Source of the DNA: an uncultured Clostridia bacterium
GTDB taxonomy: Bacteria; Bacillota; Clostridia; Oscillospirales; Oscillospiraceae
DNA length: 37,690 bases
Assembly: GCA_946187035.1 (NCBI GenBank)
Contig: CAMHPQ010000008.1
Coordinates: forward strand, 1 to 37,690
Direction of reading: 5' to 3'
Under the pieces are notes generated by a model that saw only the letters and a list, made by a program, of their open reading frames with translations, did not search any database and had not been told where the DNA came from. Shown in pieces: positions 1-7,570 of the stretch. Positions within the stretch are counted from its first letter, which is position 1, and every line of letters starts with the position of its first letter. A program made the translations under genes and the position numbers.

Positions 1-555
1 GCCCTTTCCGGTCCAGACGGAGAGGCCCGCGCTGTCCGCCACAACGGCCACTGCCGCGGCGGAGGAACGATTCACCTTCTCAATGTTCTTCAAGATGACA
101 TCGTTGGGCAGGGGGTTCAAAATCGGAATGGCAGGCGCTCCGTAATGCTCCATGCTGATAAGACCGCCGGGGAGGGTCTGGGGCACCACGCCGTCCCCAA
201 AGCAGTCAATAAAACCGCATTTTGCCGCAGCCTCGATGACGCCGTCGTTGTATTCCAGCGTCACGTCGGTCTTACTGTACTGGGTCAGAGCGCCGATGGG
301 GCCGCTCAAAAGTGGCAGATTCAGCTTGGCTCCGAAGAGCTCGCAGCTGGTGTCCACAGCTCCGTCGGGAGCGAACACATCCATATTCAGCCCGATCCGC
401 TGCCATGCGTTCCAGTTTACGTTCGCACCGTTGCCGGGGGCTTTGGAGCCGGGGCCGGGGATCTTGTTGCCGCAGCCCAGACCGTTGCAGACCGGACATG
501 CCTTGCAGTTAGCAATGGCCTTTTTCGCTTTTTCCCGCACTTCGTCAAAGGTCAT
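1..555 (-). CDS. FMN-dependent alpha-hydroxy-acid oxidising protein (3' end outside window)
   Basis: Reading the reverse strand from ATG 555-553 gives 185 codons with no stop before the window edge, so the C-terminus is missing. The N-terminus carries a Cys cluster (C17, C20, C23, C28) followed by GNKIPGPGSKAPG, then a segment with the look of the FMN TIM-barrel family (SGPIGALTQYSK, CGFIDCFGDGVVPQ). This is how the clostridial proteins annotated as alpha-hydroxy-acid oxidising, related to lactate/glycolate oxidases, begin. They normally run to about 340 residues and oxidise a 2-hydroxy acid with FMN. The start is fixed by a GAGGTGG ribosome site just upstream on the same strand. The gene diverges from the aconitase-like hydratase, and a shared role in hydroxy-acid metabolism is only an inference. 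The substrate is unknown, and the N-terminal Cys cluster could bind metal. Confidence 0.8.
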   Translation of the reverse strand, partial: MTFDEVREKAKKAIANCKACPVCNGLGCGNKIPGPGSKAPGNGANVNWNAWQRIGLNMDVFAPDGAVDTSCELFGAKLNLPLLSGPIGALTQYSKTDVTLEYNDGVIEAAAKCGFIDCFGDGVVPQTLPGGLISMEHYGAPAIPILNPLPNDVILKNIEKVNRSSAAAVAVVADSAGLSVWTGKG

Positions 556-587
556 GACATCCACCTCATTAATACATAGATAAATAT

Positions 588-616
588 ACTATATCATACC
601 ATTCTTTTCCTGACAA
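588..616 (-). promoter_or_regulatory. Sigma-A promoter for the FMN dehydrogenase
   Basis: On the reverse strand TTGTCA (616-611) and TATAGT (593-588) are separated by 17 bp. The box sits about 32 bp before the start codon. Its -35 lies only 6 bp from the -35 of the divergent hydratase promoter. Confidence 0.75.
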
Positions 617-622
617 GCACCA

Positions 623-651
623 TTGACGCCTTTCAAAATAAAGCGTATAAT
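623..651 (+). promoter_or_regulatory. Sigma-A promoter for the aconitase-like hydratase
   Basis: TTGACG (623-628), 17 bp, then TATAAT (646-651) is a near-consensus vegetative promoter, 36 bp before the ATG at 688. It is back to back with the promoter of the divergent gene, so one regulator or polymerase occupancy could affect both. Confidence 0.85.
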
Positions 652-687
652 ACTTTGCTGTGAAAATGGATTTGGAGGGATTTTCCA

Positions 688-2958
688 ATGGTCAAGCTTT
701 ATGACGGCGGCGTCTATCTTGTGAACGGCGAGACGCTGATTTCTGAGCAGGAGGCACAGGGTTATCAGAGGGAAGAGGCCCGAAAAGGCACCATTGCCTA
801 TGGGATTCTGAAAGCGCATAACACCTCTGAGAATATGGAGCAGCTGCGGCTGAAGTTCGACGCCATGGCCTCCCACGATATCACCTTTGTGGGTATCATT
901 CAGACGGCGAAAGCCTCCGGCATGGAGCGTTTCCCGCTGCCCTATGTTCTGACGAATTGCCACAATACCCTCTGCGCCGTGGGCGGGACCATCAACGAGG
1001 ACGACCATATGTTTGGTCTCTCCGCTGCGCGGAAATATGGCGGTATCTACGTCCCGCCCCACATCGCGGTGATTCACCAGTACATGCGTGAGATGCACGC
1101 AGGCTGCGGCAAGATGATTCTGGGCTCCGATTCCCACACCCGTTACGGCGCGCTCGGTACCATGGCGGTGGGCGAGGGCGGCGGTGAGCTGGTCAAGCAG
1201 CTGCTGGAGGATACCTACGACGTTGCCTATCCCGGTGTAGTAGCGGTGTATCTCACCGGCAAACCCCAGCCCTTCGTGGGTCCCCAGGACATCGCTCTGG
1301 CCATCATCGGCGCCGTGTTTCAGAACGGTTATGTGAAGAATAAGGTCATGGAATTCGTTGGTCCCGGCGTCGCAAGCATGTCCACGGATTTCCGAAACGG
1401 TGTGGACGTCATGACCACCGAGACCACCTGTCTCAGCTCTGTCTGGCGTACCGACGCGGACACGAAGGCTTATCTGGAGCAGCACGGCCGCGGTGAAGAT
1501 TATAAAGAACTGAATCCCGCGGATGTGGCCTATTATGACGGCTGCGTCTATGTGGATCTGAGCAGCGTCAAGCCCATGATCGCCCTGCCGTTCCATCCTT
1601 CCAATGTCTACGAGATCGACGAGCTGAACGCGAATCTGAAAGACATTCTTGCCTCCGTGGAAGCCGAGGCGAAGAAGGTCGCCGGCGGACGGGCAGAATA
1701 CACCCTTCTGGATAAAATCGAAAACGGTCGTCTTAGAGTGCAGCAGGGCGTCATCGCTGGCTGCGCTGGCGGCAACTATACGAATGTGGTGCAGGCAGCC
1801 AACGCCCTCCGGGGCAAGAGTTGCGGCTATGGGGAATTCAGCCTCTCGGTCTATCCCTCCAGTCAGCCGGTAAATCTGGAGCTGACGAAAAATGGCGCCA
1901 TTGCCGATCTGATCGAGGCCGGTGCCATCGTGCGCAGCGCCTTCTGCGGCCCCTGCTTCGGCGCCGGTGACACCCCCTGCAACAACGGCCTGTCCGTGCG
2001 GCACACCACCCGAAATTTCCCCAACCGCGAAGGTTCCAAGCCCGGCAACGCCCAGATGTCTGCCGTGGCCCTTATGGATGCCAGAAGCATCGCTGCCACG
2101 GCGGCAAACGGCGGTATCCTCACCAGCGCAGAGACCCTGGACTGCTGGGACAACATTCCTGAGTATCACTTCGACAAAGGCGTCTATGATCGCAGAGTCT
2201 ATCAGGGGTTCGGCAAGGGCACCGGCGAGGATCTGATCTACGGCCCCAACATCAAGGACTGGCCCGCCATGAGCGCCCTGACGGAGAACATCCTCCTGAA
2301 GGTCTGCTCCAAGATCCTGGATCCCGTCACCACCACCGATGAGCTGATCCCCTCCGGTGAGACCAGCTCCTTCCGGTCCAATCCGCTGGGTCTGGCGGAG
2401 TTCACCCTCAGCCGCAGAGATCCGGAATATGTGGGTCGCAGCAAGGCGGTGGACAAGCTGGAGAAAGCCCGCGCTGCAGGGGAGAACGTCCTGGCTGCAG
2501 AGCCGGAATTGAAAGCGGTCTATGAGGTGATCCGTACCATTCCCGGGCAGGGAGAGATCGATCCCGCCAAAACGGAGATCGGCTCCATGCTCTATGCCGT
2601 GAAACCCGGCGACGGCTCCGCTCGCGAGCAGGCAGCCAGCTGCCAGCGTGTGATCGGCGGTCTTGCCAACATCACGAAGGAATACGCCACCAAGCGTTAC
2701 CGCTCCAACGTAATGAACTGGGGCATGGTGCCCTTCCAGATGGAGGCAGACCCGGACTTCGAGGTAGGGGACTACATCTTCGTTCCCGGCATTCGTTCAG
2801 CACTGGACGGCGATCTGAAGAACATCACTGCCTATCTGATTCGAGATGGAAAGGCCGAGGCGCTGCAGCTCTACATTGCGGACATGACCAGCGATGAACG
2901 GGCCATCGTCAAGGCTGGGTGTCTGATCAACTATAATCGTGAACGGAAAAACGCATAA
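688..2958 (+). CDS. Aconitase-family hydratase (YbhJ-like)
   Basis: A 756-residue protein of the aconitase superfamily, closest in length and character to the uncharacterised E. coli YbhJ type (about 750 aa) rather than to AcnA (about 890 aa) or the two-subunit isopropylmalate isomerases. Three cysteines that would hold a [4Fe-4S] cluster are present: C359 in GCAGG, and C420 and C423 in FCGPC. Also visible are the superfamily stretches [20 protein letters not shown] and a C-terminal swivel-like domain with GMVPFQ. Family knowledge says it should hydrate or dehydrate a hydroxy-acid, and the true substrate is unknown. The start follows GGAGGGA at 674-680. The gene has its own near-consensus promoter, ends at a bidirectional terminator, and diverges from an FMN hydroxy-acid dehydrogenase, a possible functional partner. 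It could also serve as the cell's aconitase, but the sequence does not settle this. Confidence 0.88.
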   Translation: MVKLYDGGVYLVNGETLISEQEAQGYQREEARKGTIAYGILKAHNTSENMEQLRLKFDAMASHDITFVGIIQTAKASGMERFPLPYVLTNCHNTLCAVGGTINEDDHMFGLSAARKYGGIYVPPHIAVIHQYMREMHAGCGKMILGSDSHTRYGALGTMAVGEGGGELVKQLLEDTYDVAYPGVVAVYLTGKPQPFVGPQDIALAIIGAVFQNGYVKNKVMEFVGPGVASMSTDFRNGVDVMTTETTCLSSVWRTDADTKAYLEQHGRGEDYKELNPADVAYYDGCVYVDLSSVKPMIALPFHPSNVYEIDELNANLKDILASVEAEAKKVAGGRAEYTLLDKIENGRLRVQQGVIAGCAGGNYTNVVQAANALRGKSCGYGEFSLSVYPSSQPVNLELTKNGAIADLIEAGAIVRSAFCGPCFGAGDTPCNNGLSVRHTTRNFPNREGSKPGNAQMSAVALMDARSIAATAANGGILTSAETLDCWDNIPEYHFDKGVYDRRVYQGFGKGTGEDLIYGPNIKDWPAMSALTENILLKVCSKILDPVTTTDELIPSGETSSFRSNPLGLAEFTLSRRDPEYVGRSKAVDKLEKARAAGENVLAAEPELKAVYEVIRTIPGQGEIDPAKTEIGSMLYAVKPGDGSAREQAASCQRVIGGLANITKEYATKRYRSNVMNWGMVPFQMEADPDFEVGDYIFVPGIRSALDGDLKNITAYLIRDGKAEALQLYIADMTSDERAIVKAGCLINYNRERKNA

Positions 2959-2968
2959 ACATAAAAAT

Positions 2969-2996
2969 ATCCCGGTACGCTGCGGCACACCGGGAT
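2969..2996. terminator. Bidirectional terminator between convergent hydratase and cupin genes
   Basis: An 8-bp perfect stem (2969-2976 with 2989-2996, ATCCCGGT/ACCGGGAT) has a 12-nt loop. It is flanked by A-rich sequence on the left and T-rich sequence on the right, so it can work in both directions. Confidence 0.75.
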
Positions 2997-3003
2997 TTCT
3001 ATA

Positions 3004-3357
3004 TTAGTTGTACAATACAACAGCGAGCAGCTCGAGGTTTTCATCGGTGTCATTGATGACCTGGTGCTCCTCACCGTCCTCGCAGAACAGCACGTCTCCG
3101 GGGACGATATCCACCAGTTCGCCGTCCAGCAGATACTTGCCTTTGCCGGAGAGAATGTAATACACTTCTCCGTCTCCGTTGTGCCGGTGACGTCCGATCT
3201 CACAGCCGGGCTTCAGCCGCATGATGGAGCACACCCGCCCCTTGTGATACATCTCATCGGGACCGTTGAGAATATCGTATTTCTCCAGCTCGCCCGCGCC
3301 GCCCTGGAAGTGTTCCAGAATGATTGGCGTCTCCGGAAGTCTGCGTTTGAATGCCAT
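3004..3357 (-). CDS. Cupin-domain protein
   Basis: A single-domain cupin of 117 residues. The metal-binding set of cupin motif 1 is present as H57, H59 and E64 in GRHRHNGDGEVYYILSGKG, and motif 2 supplies H98 in PGDVLFCEDGEEHQV. A mononuclear metal site is therefore expected. Small cupins include isomerases, dioxygenases and sugar- or acid-binding proteins, and the sequence does not choose between them. An AAGGAGCT site lies just ahead of the start on the reverse strand (3361-3371). It is monocistronic, convergent with the hydratase, and has its own promoter. Confidence 0.85.
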   Translation of the reverse strand: MAFKRRLPETPIILEHFQGGAGELEKYDILNGPDEMYHKGRVCSIMRLKPGCEIGRHRHNGDGEVYYILSGKGKYLLDGELVDIVPGDVLFCEDGEEHQVINDTDENLELLAVVLYN

Positions 3358-3396
3358 GGAATCAGCTCCTTAATACAAAAATTGGTCTGTAATTTC

Positions 3397-3425
3397 ACGA
3401 TAGCACAGTGAATCGTAAAATACAA
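3397..3425 (-). promoter_or_regulatory. Sigma-A promoter for the cupin gene
   Basis: On the reverse strand TTGTAT (3425-3420) and TATCGT (3402-3397) are 17 bp apart. The match is moderate, and the position, about 40 bp before the start codon, is right. Confidence 0.5.
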
Positions 3426-3576
3426 GATTAAATATTTCTGTAAAAAATGTTTTGAATGGTTTTAAATTGTAAAAAAATCATATCGTTATTTACTAAAACC
3501 TGATGGTATAAATTGGGCTTTCTGCCGAAAATAACGGAAATGCTTCACATAAAATGATTAAATAATTATTAAATCG
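3426..3576. other. AT-rich spacer between divergent genes
   Basis: The gap between the cupin and lipoprotein starts (3358-3669) is markedly AT-rich compared with its surroundings. Apart from the two divergent promoters I see no ORF, RNA gene or strong hairpin in it. AT runs upstream of 3577 could act as an UP element for the lipoprotein promoter. Confidence 0.5.
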
Positions 3577-3605
3577 TTGACATTTTTTTCGCTTCATGCT
3601 ATGAT
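3577..3605 (+). promoter_or_regulatory. Sigma-A promoter for the lipoprotein gene
   Basis: A perfect TTGACA (3577-3582), 17 bp, then TATGAT (3600-3605). It is preceded by AT-rich DNA and lies 64 bp ahead of the start codon. This is one of the strongest-looking promoters in the window. Confidence 0.88.
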
Positions 3606-3669
3606 GCCACCATAGGATAAGATCCAAAAGTATGAAACTTTTTCAATTACTCCGAAGGGAGAACAAAAC

Positions 3670-4155
3670 ATGAAGCTGAATTATAAATTCGTCATCACCG
3701 CTGTCTTTCTGCTCTGCACTCTTCTGATCGCTGGCTGCGGCAGTAACGCCGCTCCTGTGGAGAGCACGCCGCCGGAGACCACCCCCGCTCCGTTTTCTGA
3801 TTCCAACATCACTTCCGGCATTCAGACCGGCACGGATGTGGAGGCGTTGGTGGGCACCTGGACACTGGACAAGACGGTGAGCACCGCTGATCCCGATGCG
3901 GCGGCAGTGGAGACGGAAGAGACCCGCGTCTATGTGTTTGCGGACAACGGAACCGGTTCCGTTACTGCGGCAGACTCTGCGGTGAGCTTTGAATATGCCA
4001 TGCAGGGGAATGTACTTACCTTTGTCACTGACGCCGGGGCGGTGGAGATGTACCAGACCGCCTTTGATGAAGATGGCGCGCTGCTCCTGACCCGTATCAA
4101 CAACGACGGCACCCAGCAGGAGCTGGTGGAATACTTCGTCCATCCCGAGGAGTAA
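3670..4155 (+). CDS. Small secreted lipoprotein, lipocalin-like
   Basis: A 161-residue precursor with a lipoprotein signal peptide: K2 and K6, a hydrophobic stretch at about 7-21, and a lipobox ending IAGC, with C23 as the expected lipidated cysteine. A Pro/Thr-rich linker (about 30-50) follows, as in many anchored lipoproteins. The remainder (about 55-161) opens with VGTWTLDKTV and alternates short strands, resembling lipocalin-like domains of clostridial lipoproteins. No ligand or catalytic site can be named. AAGGGAG (3655-3661) sets the start. The gene is monocistronic, between a near-consensus promoter and a strong terminator, so it is probably well expressed in growth. Confidence 0.8.
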   Translation: MKLNYKFVITAVFLLCTLLIAGCGSNAAPVESTPPETTPAPFSDSNITSGIQTGTDVEALVGTWTLDKTVSTADPDAAAVETEETRVYVFADNGTGSVTAADSAVSFEYAMQGNVLTFVTDAGAVEMYQTAFDEDGALLLTRINNDGTQQELVEYFVHPEE

Positions 4156-4170
4156 TCCGGAATTGATTTT

Positions 4171-4200
4171 AGGCAGCTCGTATTCGAGCTGCCTTTTTTA
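4171..4200 (+). terminator. Rho-independent terminator of the lipoprotein gene
   Basis: A perfect 10-bp stem (4171-4180 with 4185-4194) with loop TATT, followed directly by a T run. Confidence 0.93.
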
Positions 4201-4221
4201 TTGAAACTTTTGTCAGAATGC

Positions 4222-4250
4222 TTGAATTGCGAAACAATGCGTTGTATAAT
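4222..4250 (+). promoter_or_regulatory. Sigma-A promoter for the Sir2-tagA pair
   Basis: TTGAAT (4222-4227), 17 bp, then TATAAT (4245-4250), 37 bp ahead of the Sir2 start. Confidence 0.8.
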
Positions 4251-4287
4251 ATATTAGTTCATCATGAACTGAAAGGAGCGATGCAGC

Positions 4288-5004
4288 ATGTCCGATCCGG
4301 TACTGGAACTGAAAAAGCTCGTGGAGGAGAGCAACAATATCGTTTTCTTCGGCGGCGCCGGGGTCTCCACGGAGAGCGGAATCCCGGATTTCAGAAGCGT
4401 TGACGGGCTCTATAATCAGCAGTATAAATACCCGCCTGAGACAATTCTGAGTCACTCCTTTTTCATGGCGCATCCGGATGAGTATTATGAATTCCACCGC
4501 GCCAAGCTGGTGGCCCCAGAGGCGAAGCCCAACCGGGCGCATCTGCGTCTGGCGCAGCTGGAGGAGGAGGGAAAGCTCAAGGCTGTGATCACCCAGAACA
4601 TCGACGGTCTGCACCAGGCTGCCGGGAGCAAGAACGTTCTGGAGCTCCACGGCAGCATCCATCGATGCTACTGCATGCGCTGCGGCAGAAGCTATCCCGC
4701 CGACCGGATGAATCTTGGGACGGGGATTCCCAGATGCGATTGCGGCGGCATTATCCGTCCGGATATCGTGCTTTATGAAGAGTCTTTGGATGAGGAGATC
4801 CTCTCCAAATCCATCCACTATATCCGCAACGCAGACGTGATGATTGTGGGCGGCACCTCTCTGGCGGTCTATCCCGCAGCCGGTCTGCTGAACTATTACC
4901 GTGGGGACAAGCTGGTGCTGGTCAATCGCAGCGCCACGCCCTATGACAGCGCGGCCAATCTGATCATTCATGAGAAAATCGGCGACGTTTTCTCCCGGAT
5001 CTGA
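4288..5004 (+). CDS. NAD-dependent protein deacylase, Sir2 family
   Basis: A 238-residue sirtuin, the usual bacterial length. It removes acyl groups from lysines using NAD+, giving nicotinamide and O-acyl-ADP-ribose. Visible motifs in order: [15 protein letters not shown] for NAD binding, TQNIDGLHQ, the catalytic H121 in LELHGS, a zinc module with C129, C132, C150 and C152 (C-x2-C, then C-x-C), and [12 protein letters not shown]. An additional cysteine, C127, sits two residues before the zinc pair. An AAAGGAG site precedes the ATG; a nearer out-of-frame ATG at 4280 is not used. It is probably co-transcribed with the tagA-like gene 7 bp downstream. The acyl specificity is not certain. Confidence 0.93.
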   Translation: MSDPVLELKKLVEESNNIVFFGGAGVSTESGIPDFRSVDGLYNQQYKYPPETILSHSFFMAHPDEYYEFHRAKLVAPEAKPNRAHLRLAQLEEEGKLKAVITQNIDGLHQAAGSKNVLELHGSIHRCYCMRCGRSYPADRMNLGTGIPRCDCGGIIRPDIVLYEESLDEEILSKSIHYIRNADVMIVGGTSLAVYPAAGLLNYYRGDKLVLVNRSATPYDSAANLIIHEKIGDVFSRI

Positions 5005-5011
5005 GGCGAGC

Positions 5012-5737
5012 ATGAGAATTAACGTTATGGGTGTGGGGTTTGATAACCTCACGTTAGATGAAGCAGTTGAAGAGGCTTTGCGCTTGATTTCCCAGCACTG
5101 CAGCGCCTATGTGGTCACGCCGAATCCGGAGATCGTTATGATGTGTCGAGGGGACGGAGCCGTTATGGATGCGGTGCAGCGGGCGGATCTGGTGTTGCCG
5201 GACGGCGTGGGCGTGGTTTACGGCGCGCGCATTCTGGGCACACCCTTGAAGGGAAAGCTCCCCGGGATTGATTTTGCGCAGGCGCTTATGTCTGAGCTTG
5301 CGAAGATCGATGGCCGCGTGTTTTTGCTGGGCTCCAAGCCGGGCGTGGCAGAGATGGCTGCGAAAAACCTCTCGGATCGCTATCCGGGTCTCACCATCTG
5401 CGGGACCATGGATGGGTATTTTAAAGATGACGCCCCGGTGATCGAGGCCGTGAACGCCGCGAAGCCGGATCTGCTGTTTGTCTGCTTGGGAGCCCCGAAG
5501 CAGGAGCTTTGGATGCAGCGCAACGCTCCAAAGCTGCATGTGGGCATCATGGCCGGTCTCGGCGGCAGTCTGGACGTCTTCGCCGGGACGGTCAAGCGGG
5601 CTCCGAAGTTCTTTCAGAAGCTGGGACTGGAGTGGTTCTATCGTCTGATCAAAGAGCCCTGGCGGATCGGACGCATGATGCAGCTTCCGAAGTTTCTGTT
5701 TGCCACCATCAGAGAGCGCTTCCGTAGAAAGAGATAA
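5012..5737 (+). CDS. WecB/TagA/CpsF-family glycosyltransferase
   Basis: A 241-residue GT26 enzyme. Family members add N-acetylmannosamine to undecaprenyl-PP-GlcNAc, the linkage step of wall teichoic acid, or a similar sugar in other wall polymers, at the inner face of the membrane. Typical blocks are TPNPEIVMM, LPDGVGVVYGARILG, FLLGSKPGVAEMAA, CLGAPKQELWM and the C-terminal GLEWFYRLIKEPWRIGRM. The last is the basic/aromatic membrane-contact region. The reading frame stays open upstream into Sir2, but the N-terminus MRINVMGVGFDNLT fits a start at 5012, with GAGGCGAG as a modest ribosome site. No other teichoic-acid genes are adjacent, so its exact acceptor is open. Confidence 0.9.
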   Translation: MRINVMGVGFDNLTLDEAVEEALRLISQHCSAYVVTPNPEIVMMCRGDGAVMDAVQRADLVLPDGVGVVYGARILGTPLKGKLPGIDFAQALMSELAKIDGRVFLLGSKPGVAEMAAKNLSDRYPGLTICGTMDGYFKDDAPVIEAVNAAKPDLLFVCLGAPKQELWMQRNAPKLHVGIMAGLGGSLDVFAGTVKRAPKFFQKLGLEWFYRLIKEPWRIGRMMQLPKFLFATIRERFRRKR

Positions 5738-5764
5738 CCAGAACCTTTTTTGGTTTTCAACGTC

Positions 5765-5791
5765 AAAAAACGGGGCCTCCGAAGAGACCCC
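5765..5791 (-). terminator. Terminator of the Cys-repeat peptide gene (reverse strand)
   Basis: Reverse-strand stem GGGGTCTC/GAGGCCCC (one U-G pair) closes a UUCG tetraloop and is followed by six T. On the forward strand the same stem has a C-A mismatch and no T run, so direction is minus. Confidence 0.85.
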
Positions 5792-5802
5792 TTGGATTTG
5801 AT

Positions 5803-5943
5803 TTAACAGCCGCAGCCGTCGTTGCAGCCGCAGCCATTGTTGCAGCCACAGCCGTTGTTGCCGACGCAGCCGAACAGGATGATCAGGATCAGAATGATCC
5901 AGAGCGCACTGTAGCAGCTGCCATTGTTATTGTTGCAGAACAT
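5803..5943 (-). CDS. Small membrane peptide with Cys/Gly-rich tandem tail
   Basis: A 46-residue protein read on the reverse strand from ATG 5943-5941. The frame stays open upstream, but AGAAAGGA, about eight bases before this ATG, fixes the start. The N-terminal MFCNNNNGSCYSALW is followed by one hydrophobic segment, IILILIILFGCVG (about 15-28). The tail is three tandem copies of a six-residue unit (NNGCGC, NNGCGC, NDGCGC), encoded by an imperfect 18-bp DNA repeat. Short hydrophobic peptides of this kind occur in spore-formers (YjcZ-like), and a Cys-rich tail suggests cross-linking or metal binding, but I cannot assign a family. It has its own strong terminator, which supports its being a real gene. 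It is divergent from mltG. Confidence 0.75.
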   Translation of the reverse strand: MFCNNNNGSCYSALWIILILIILFGCVGNNGCGCNNGCGCNDGCGC

Positions 5944-6110
5944 AGTAGGAATCCTTTCTCCGTGCAGGGTTTCTGCTTCCAAGCTGCCGTGCACGGAATG
6001 CCGCAGCCGATCACTATCGCTGTGGGGGCAAAGCGGGCCCTGCTTTCGCCGACGCCCCATCCTATGCCGCCCCGATTTGGGACGTTACCACCACGTCAGG
6101 AGGACGACGC

Positions 6111-7562
6111 ATGTCTGACCCGATTAACAAGAAATTTGACGAATCCGCAGCGGAGGCCAATCGCGCCCTGCGTCAGGCTGCCCAGCAGCAGCGCGCAGCT
6201 CAGCAGCAGGCCGCCCAGCGTCAGCGGGCCGCCGCGAAACAGGAGGCCGTACAGCCCCAGAGCGAGCCTGCCTCTGCCGCGCGGCCTGTACAGCCCGCAG
6301 CGAGCACGCCTCGAACAGTGAGTGCGTCTCAGGAGGCGCAGCGCGCCCAGGCGGCTCGGAGCGTCCGACAGCCCAGCACTGCCGCCCAGCGTTTTTACGC
6401 TGCGGAGGTGGAGGAGCCGACCTTTGAGGACGACGCTCCTATCCGCAAGCGCCGCGACGGTCAAAGCGGCTGTCTCGGCGGCGTGATCTATTTTGCCTTT
6501 GTGCTCAGCGTCAGCATCATTCTGGCCTGCATCGGCTGGCTGGCTGCCTCTGACGTTCTGGCATTGAACAAGGAGCCCATTGAGGCCACCATCACGCTGG
6601 AAAAGGACGCTTTCTCCGACAAGCTCGTCACGCTGGAAAACGAAAACGGCAGCGAGGAGCAGGCCACCGTCCGCTGTGTGGATCTGGACTATCTCGCCGA
6701 TCAGCTGAAAACCGCCGGCATCATCAATTACAAGAGCCTGTTTAAGCTCTACTGCAATTTCTCCCACGCGGATCGGCAGATCGACCCCGGCACCTATGAG
6801 CTCAGCACGAACTTCGACTATCGTGCGCTGGTCAAGAAGATGCAGATCGGCTCCGGCGCCATGGTTACGACCAAAGTCACTATCCCCGAGGGTTACAACA
6901 TGGAACAGATCTTCCAGAAGCTTGAGGAAGAGAACGTCTGCTCCTATGACGACCTGATGGAGGCCGCCGCCAACTACAAGTATAATTATTCCTTCCTGGA
7001 TGAGGACGCCATCGGCGATCCCAAGCGTCTTGAGGGCTTCCTGTTCCCGGATACCTATGAGTTCTATCAGGGGATGCAGGCCTCCAGCGCAATCAACAAG
7101 TTCCTGGTGAACTTCCACAACCGCCTCACCGAGGAGACCATCGATCTGGCTGCAGAGCGTGGACTCTCCCTGCGGGATGTGGTCAACATCGCCTCCATGA
7201 TCGAGAAGGAGGCCGCCAACAACGATGAGCGCACTGTGATCGCGTCGGTCATTTATAACCGTCTGCGCCGCGATATGCCGCTGCAGATCGACTCCACCAT
7301 CATGTATGTGCTGGAGGACCACGGCGACACGCTGACCACCGAGCAGACCAAGATCGACAGCCCCTACAACACCTATCAGCACACGGGCCTGCCGCCTACG
7401 CCCATCTCGAACCCGGGTGCCGCATCCATCACCGCTGCGGTGAAACCGGCCAACACCAACTATGTGTATTACGCCCTGGACGCCGAGAGCGGCACGCATC
7501 AGTTCTTCACAAGCTACAGCGAGTTCTCCGCCTTTGTGGCGAGACAGTCCTACTCGAATTAA
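6111..7562 (+). CDS. mltG: Endolytic murein transglycosylase MltG
   Basis: A 483-residue YceG-family protein that cuts nascent peptidoglycan strands on the outer side of the membrane and so sets glycan length. Order: a cytoplasmic tail of about 120 residues rich in Gln, Ala and Arg (QQQRAAQQQAAQRQRAA), a transmembrane helix at about 123-150, then the catalytic domain with EGYNMEQIF, EGFLFPDTYEF, SMIEKEAANNDE and HTGLPPTPISNPG. E365 in IEKE is the expected catalytic acid. The family is usually about 340 residues, so the N-terminal extension is what makes it long. AGGAGG (6098-6103) sets the start. It probably forms a transcription unit with the U32 gene 8 bp downstream, a pairing common in Firmicutes. 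I do not see a clear promoter in the 167-bp divergent gap. Confidence 0.95.
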   Translation: MSDPINKKFDESAAEANRALRQAAQQQRAAQQQAAQRQRAAAKQEAVQPQSEPASAARPVQPAASTPRTVSASQEAQRAQAARSVRQPSTAAQRFYAAEVEEPTFEDDAPIRKRRDGQSGCLGGVIYFAFVLSVSIILACIGWLAASDVLALNKEPIEATITLEKDAFSDKLVTLENENGSEEQATVRCVDLDYLADQLKTAGIINYKSLFKLYCNFSHADRQIDPGTYELSTNFDYRALVKKMQIGSGAMVTTKVTIPEGYNMEQIFQKLEEENVCSYDDLMEAAANYKYNYSFLDEDAIGDPKRLEGFLFPDTYEFYQGMQASSAINKFLVNFHNRLTEETIDLAAERGLSLRDVVNIASMIEKEAANNDERTVIASVIYNRLRRDMPLQIDSTIMYVLEDHGDTLTTEQTKIDSPYNTYQHTGLPPTPISNPGAASITAAVKPANTNYVYYALDAESGTHQFFTSYSEFSAFVARQSYSN

Positions 7563-7570
7563 GTAAAAGT

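Noticed and set aside
145..583. Two forward-strand frames near the window start
   Set aside because: They are antisense to the FMN-dependent dehydrogenase, whose reverse-strand frame has a good start, a ribosome site and family motifs.
589..2169. Reverse-strand open frame of 526 codons over the hydratase
   Set aside because: It lies antisense to a clearly conserved gene, has no recognisable domain, and would cross the bidirectional promoter region. It is a by-product of GC-rich codon use.
5803..5943. Short tandem repeat considered as a CRISPR or minisatellite
   Set aside because: The repeat is in frame in a small gene, units are only 18 bp and there are no spacers. There is no CRISPR array in the window.
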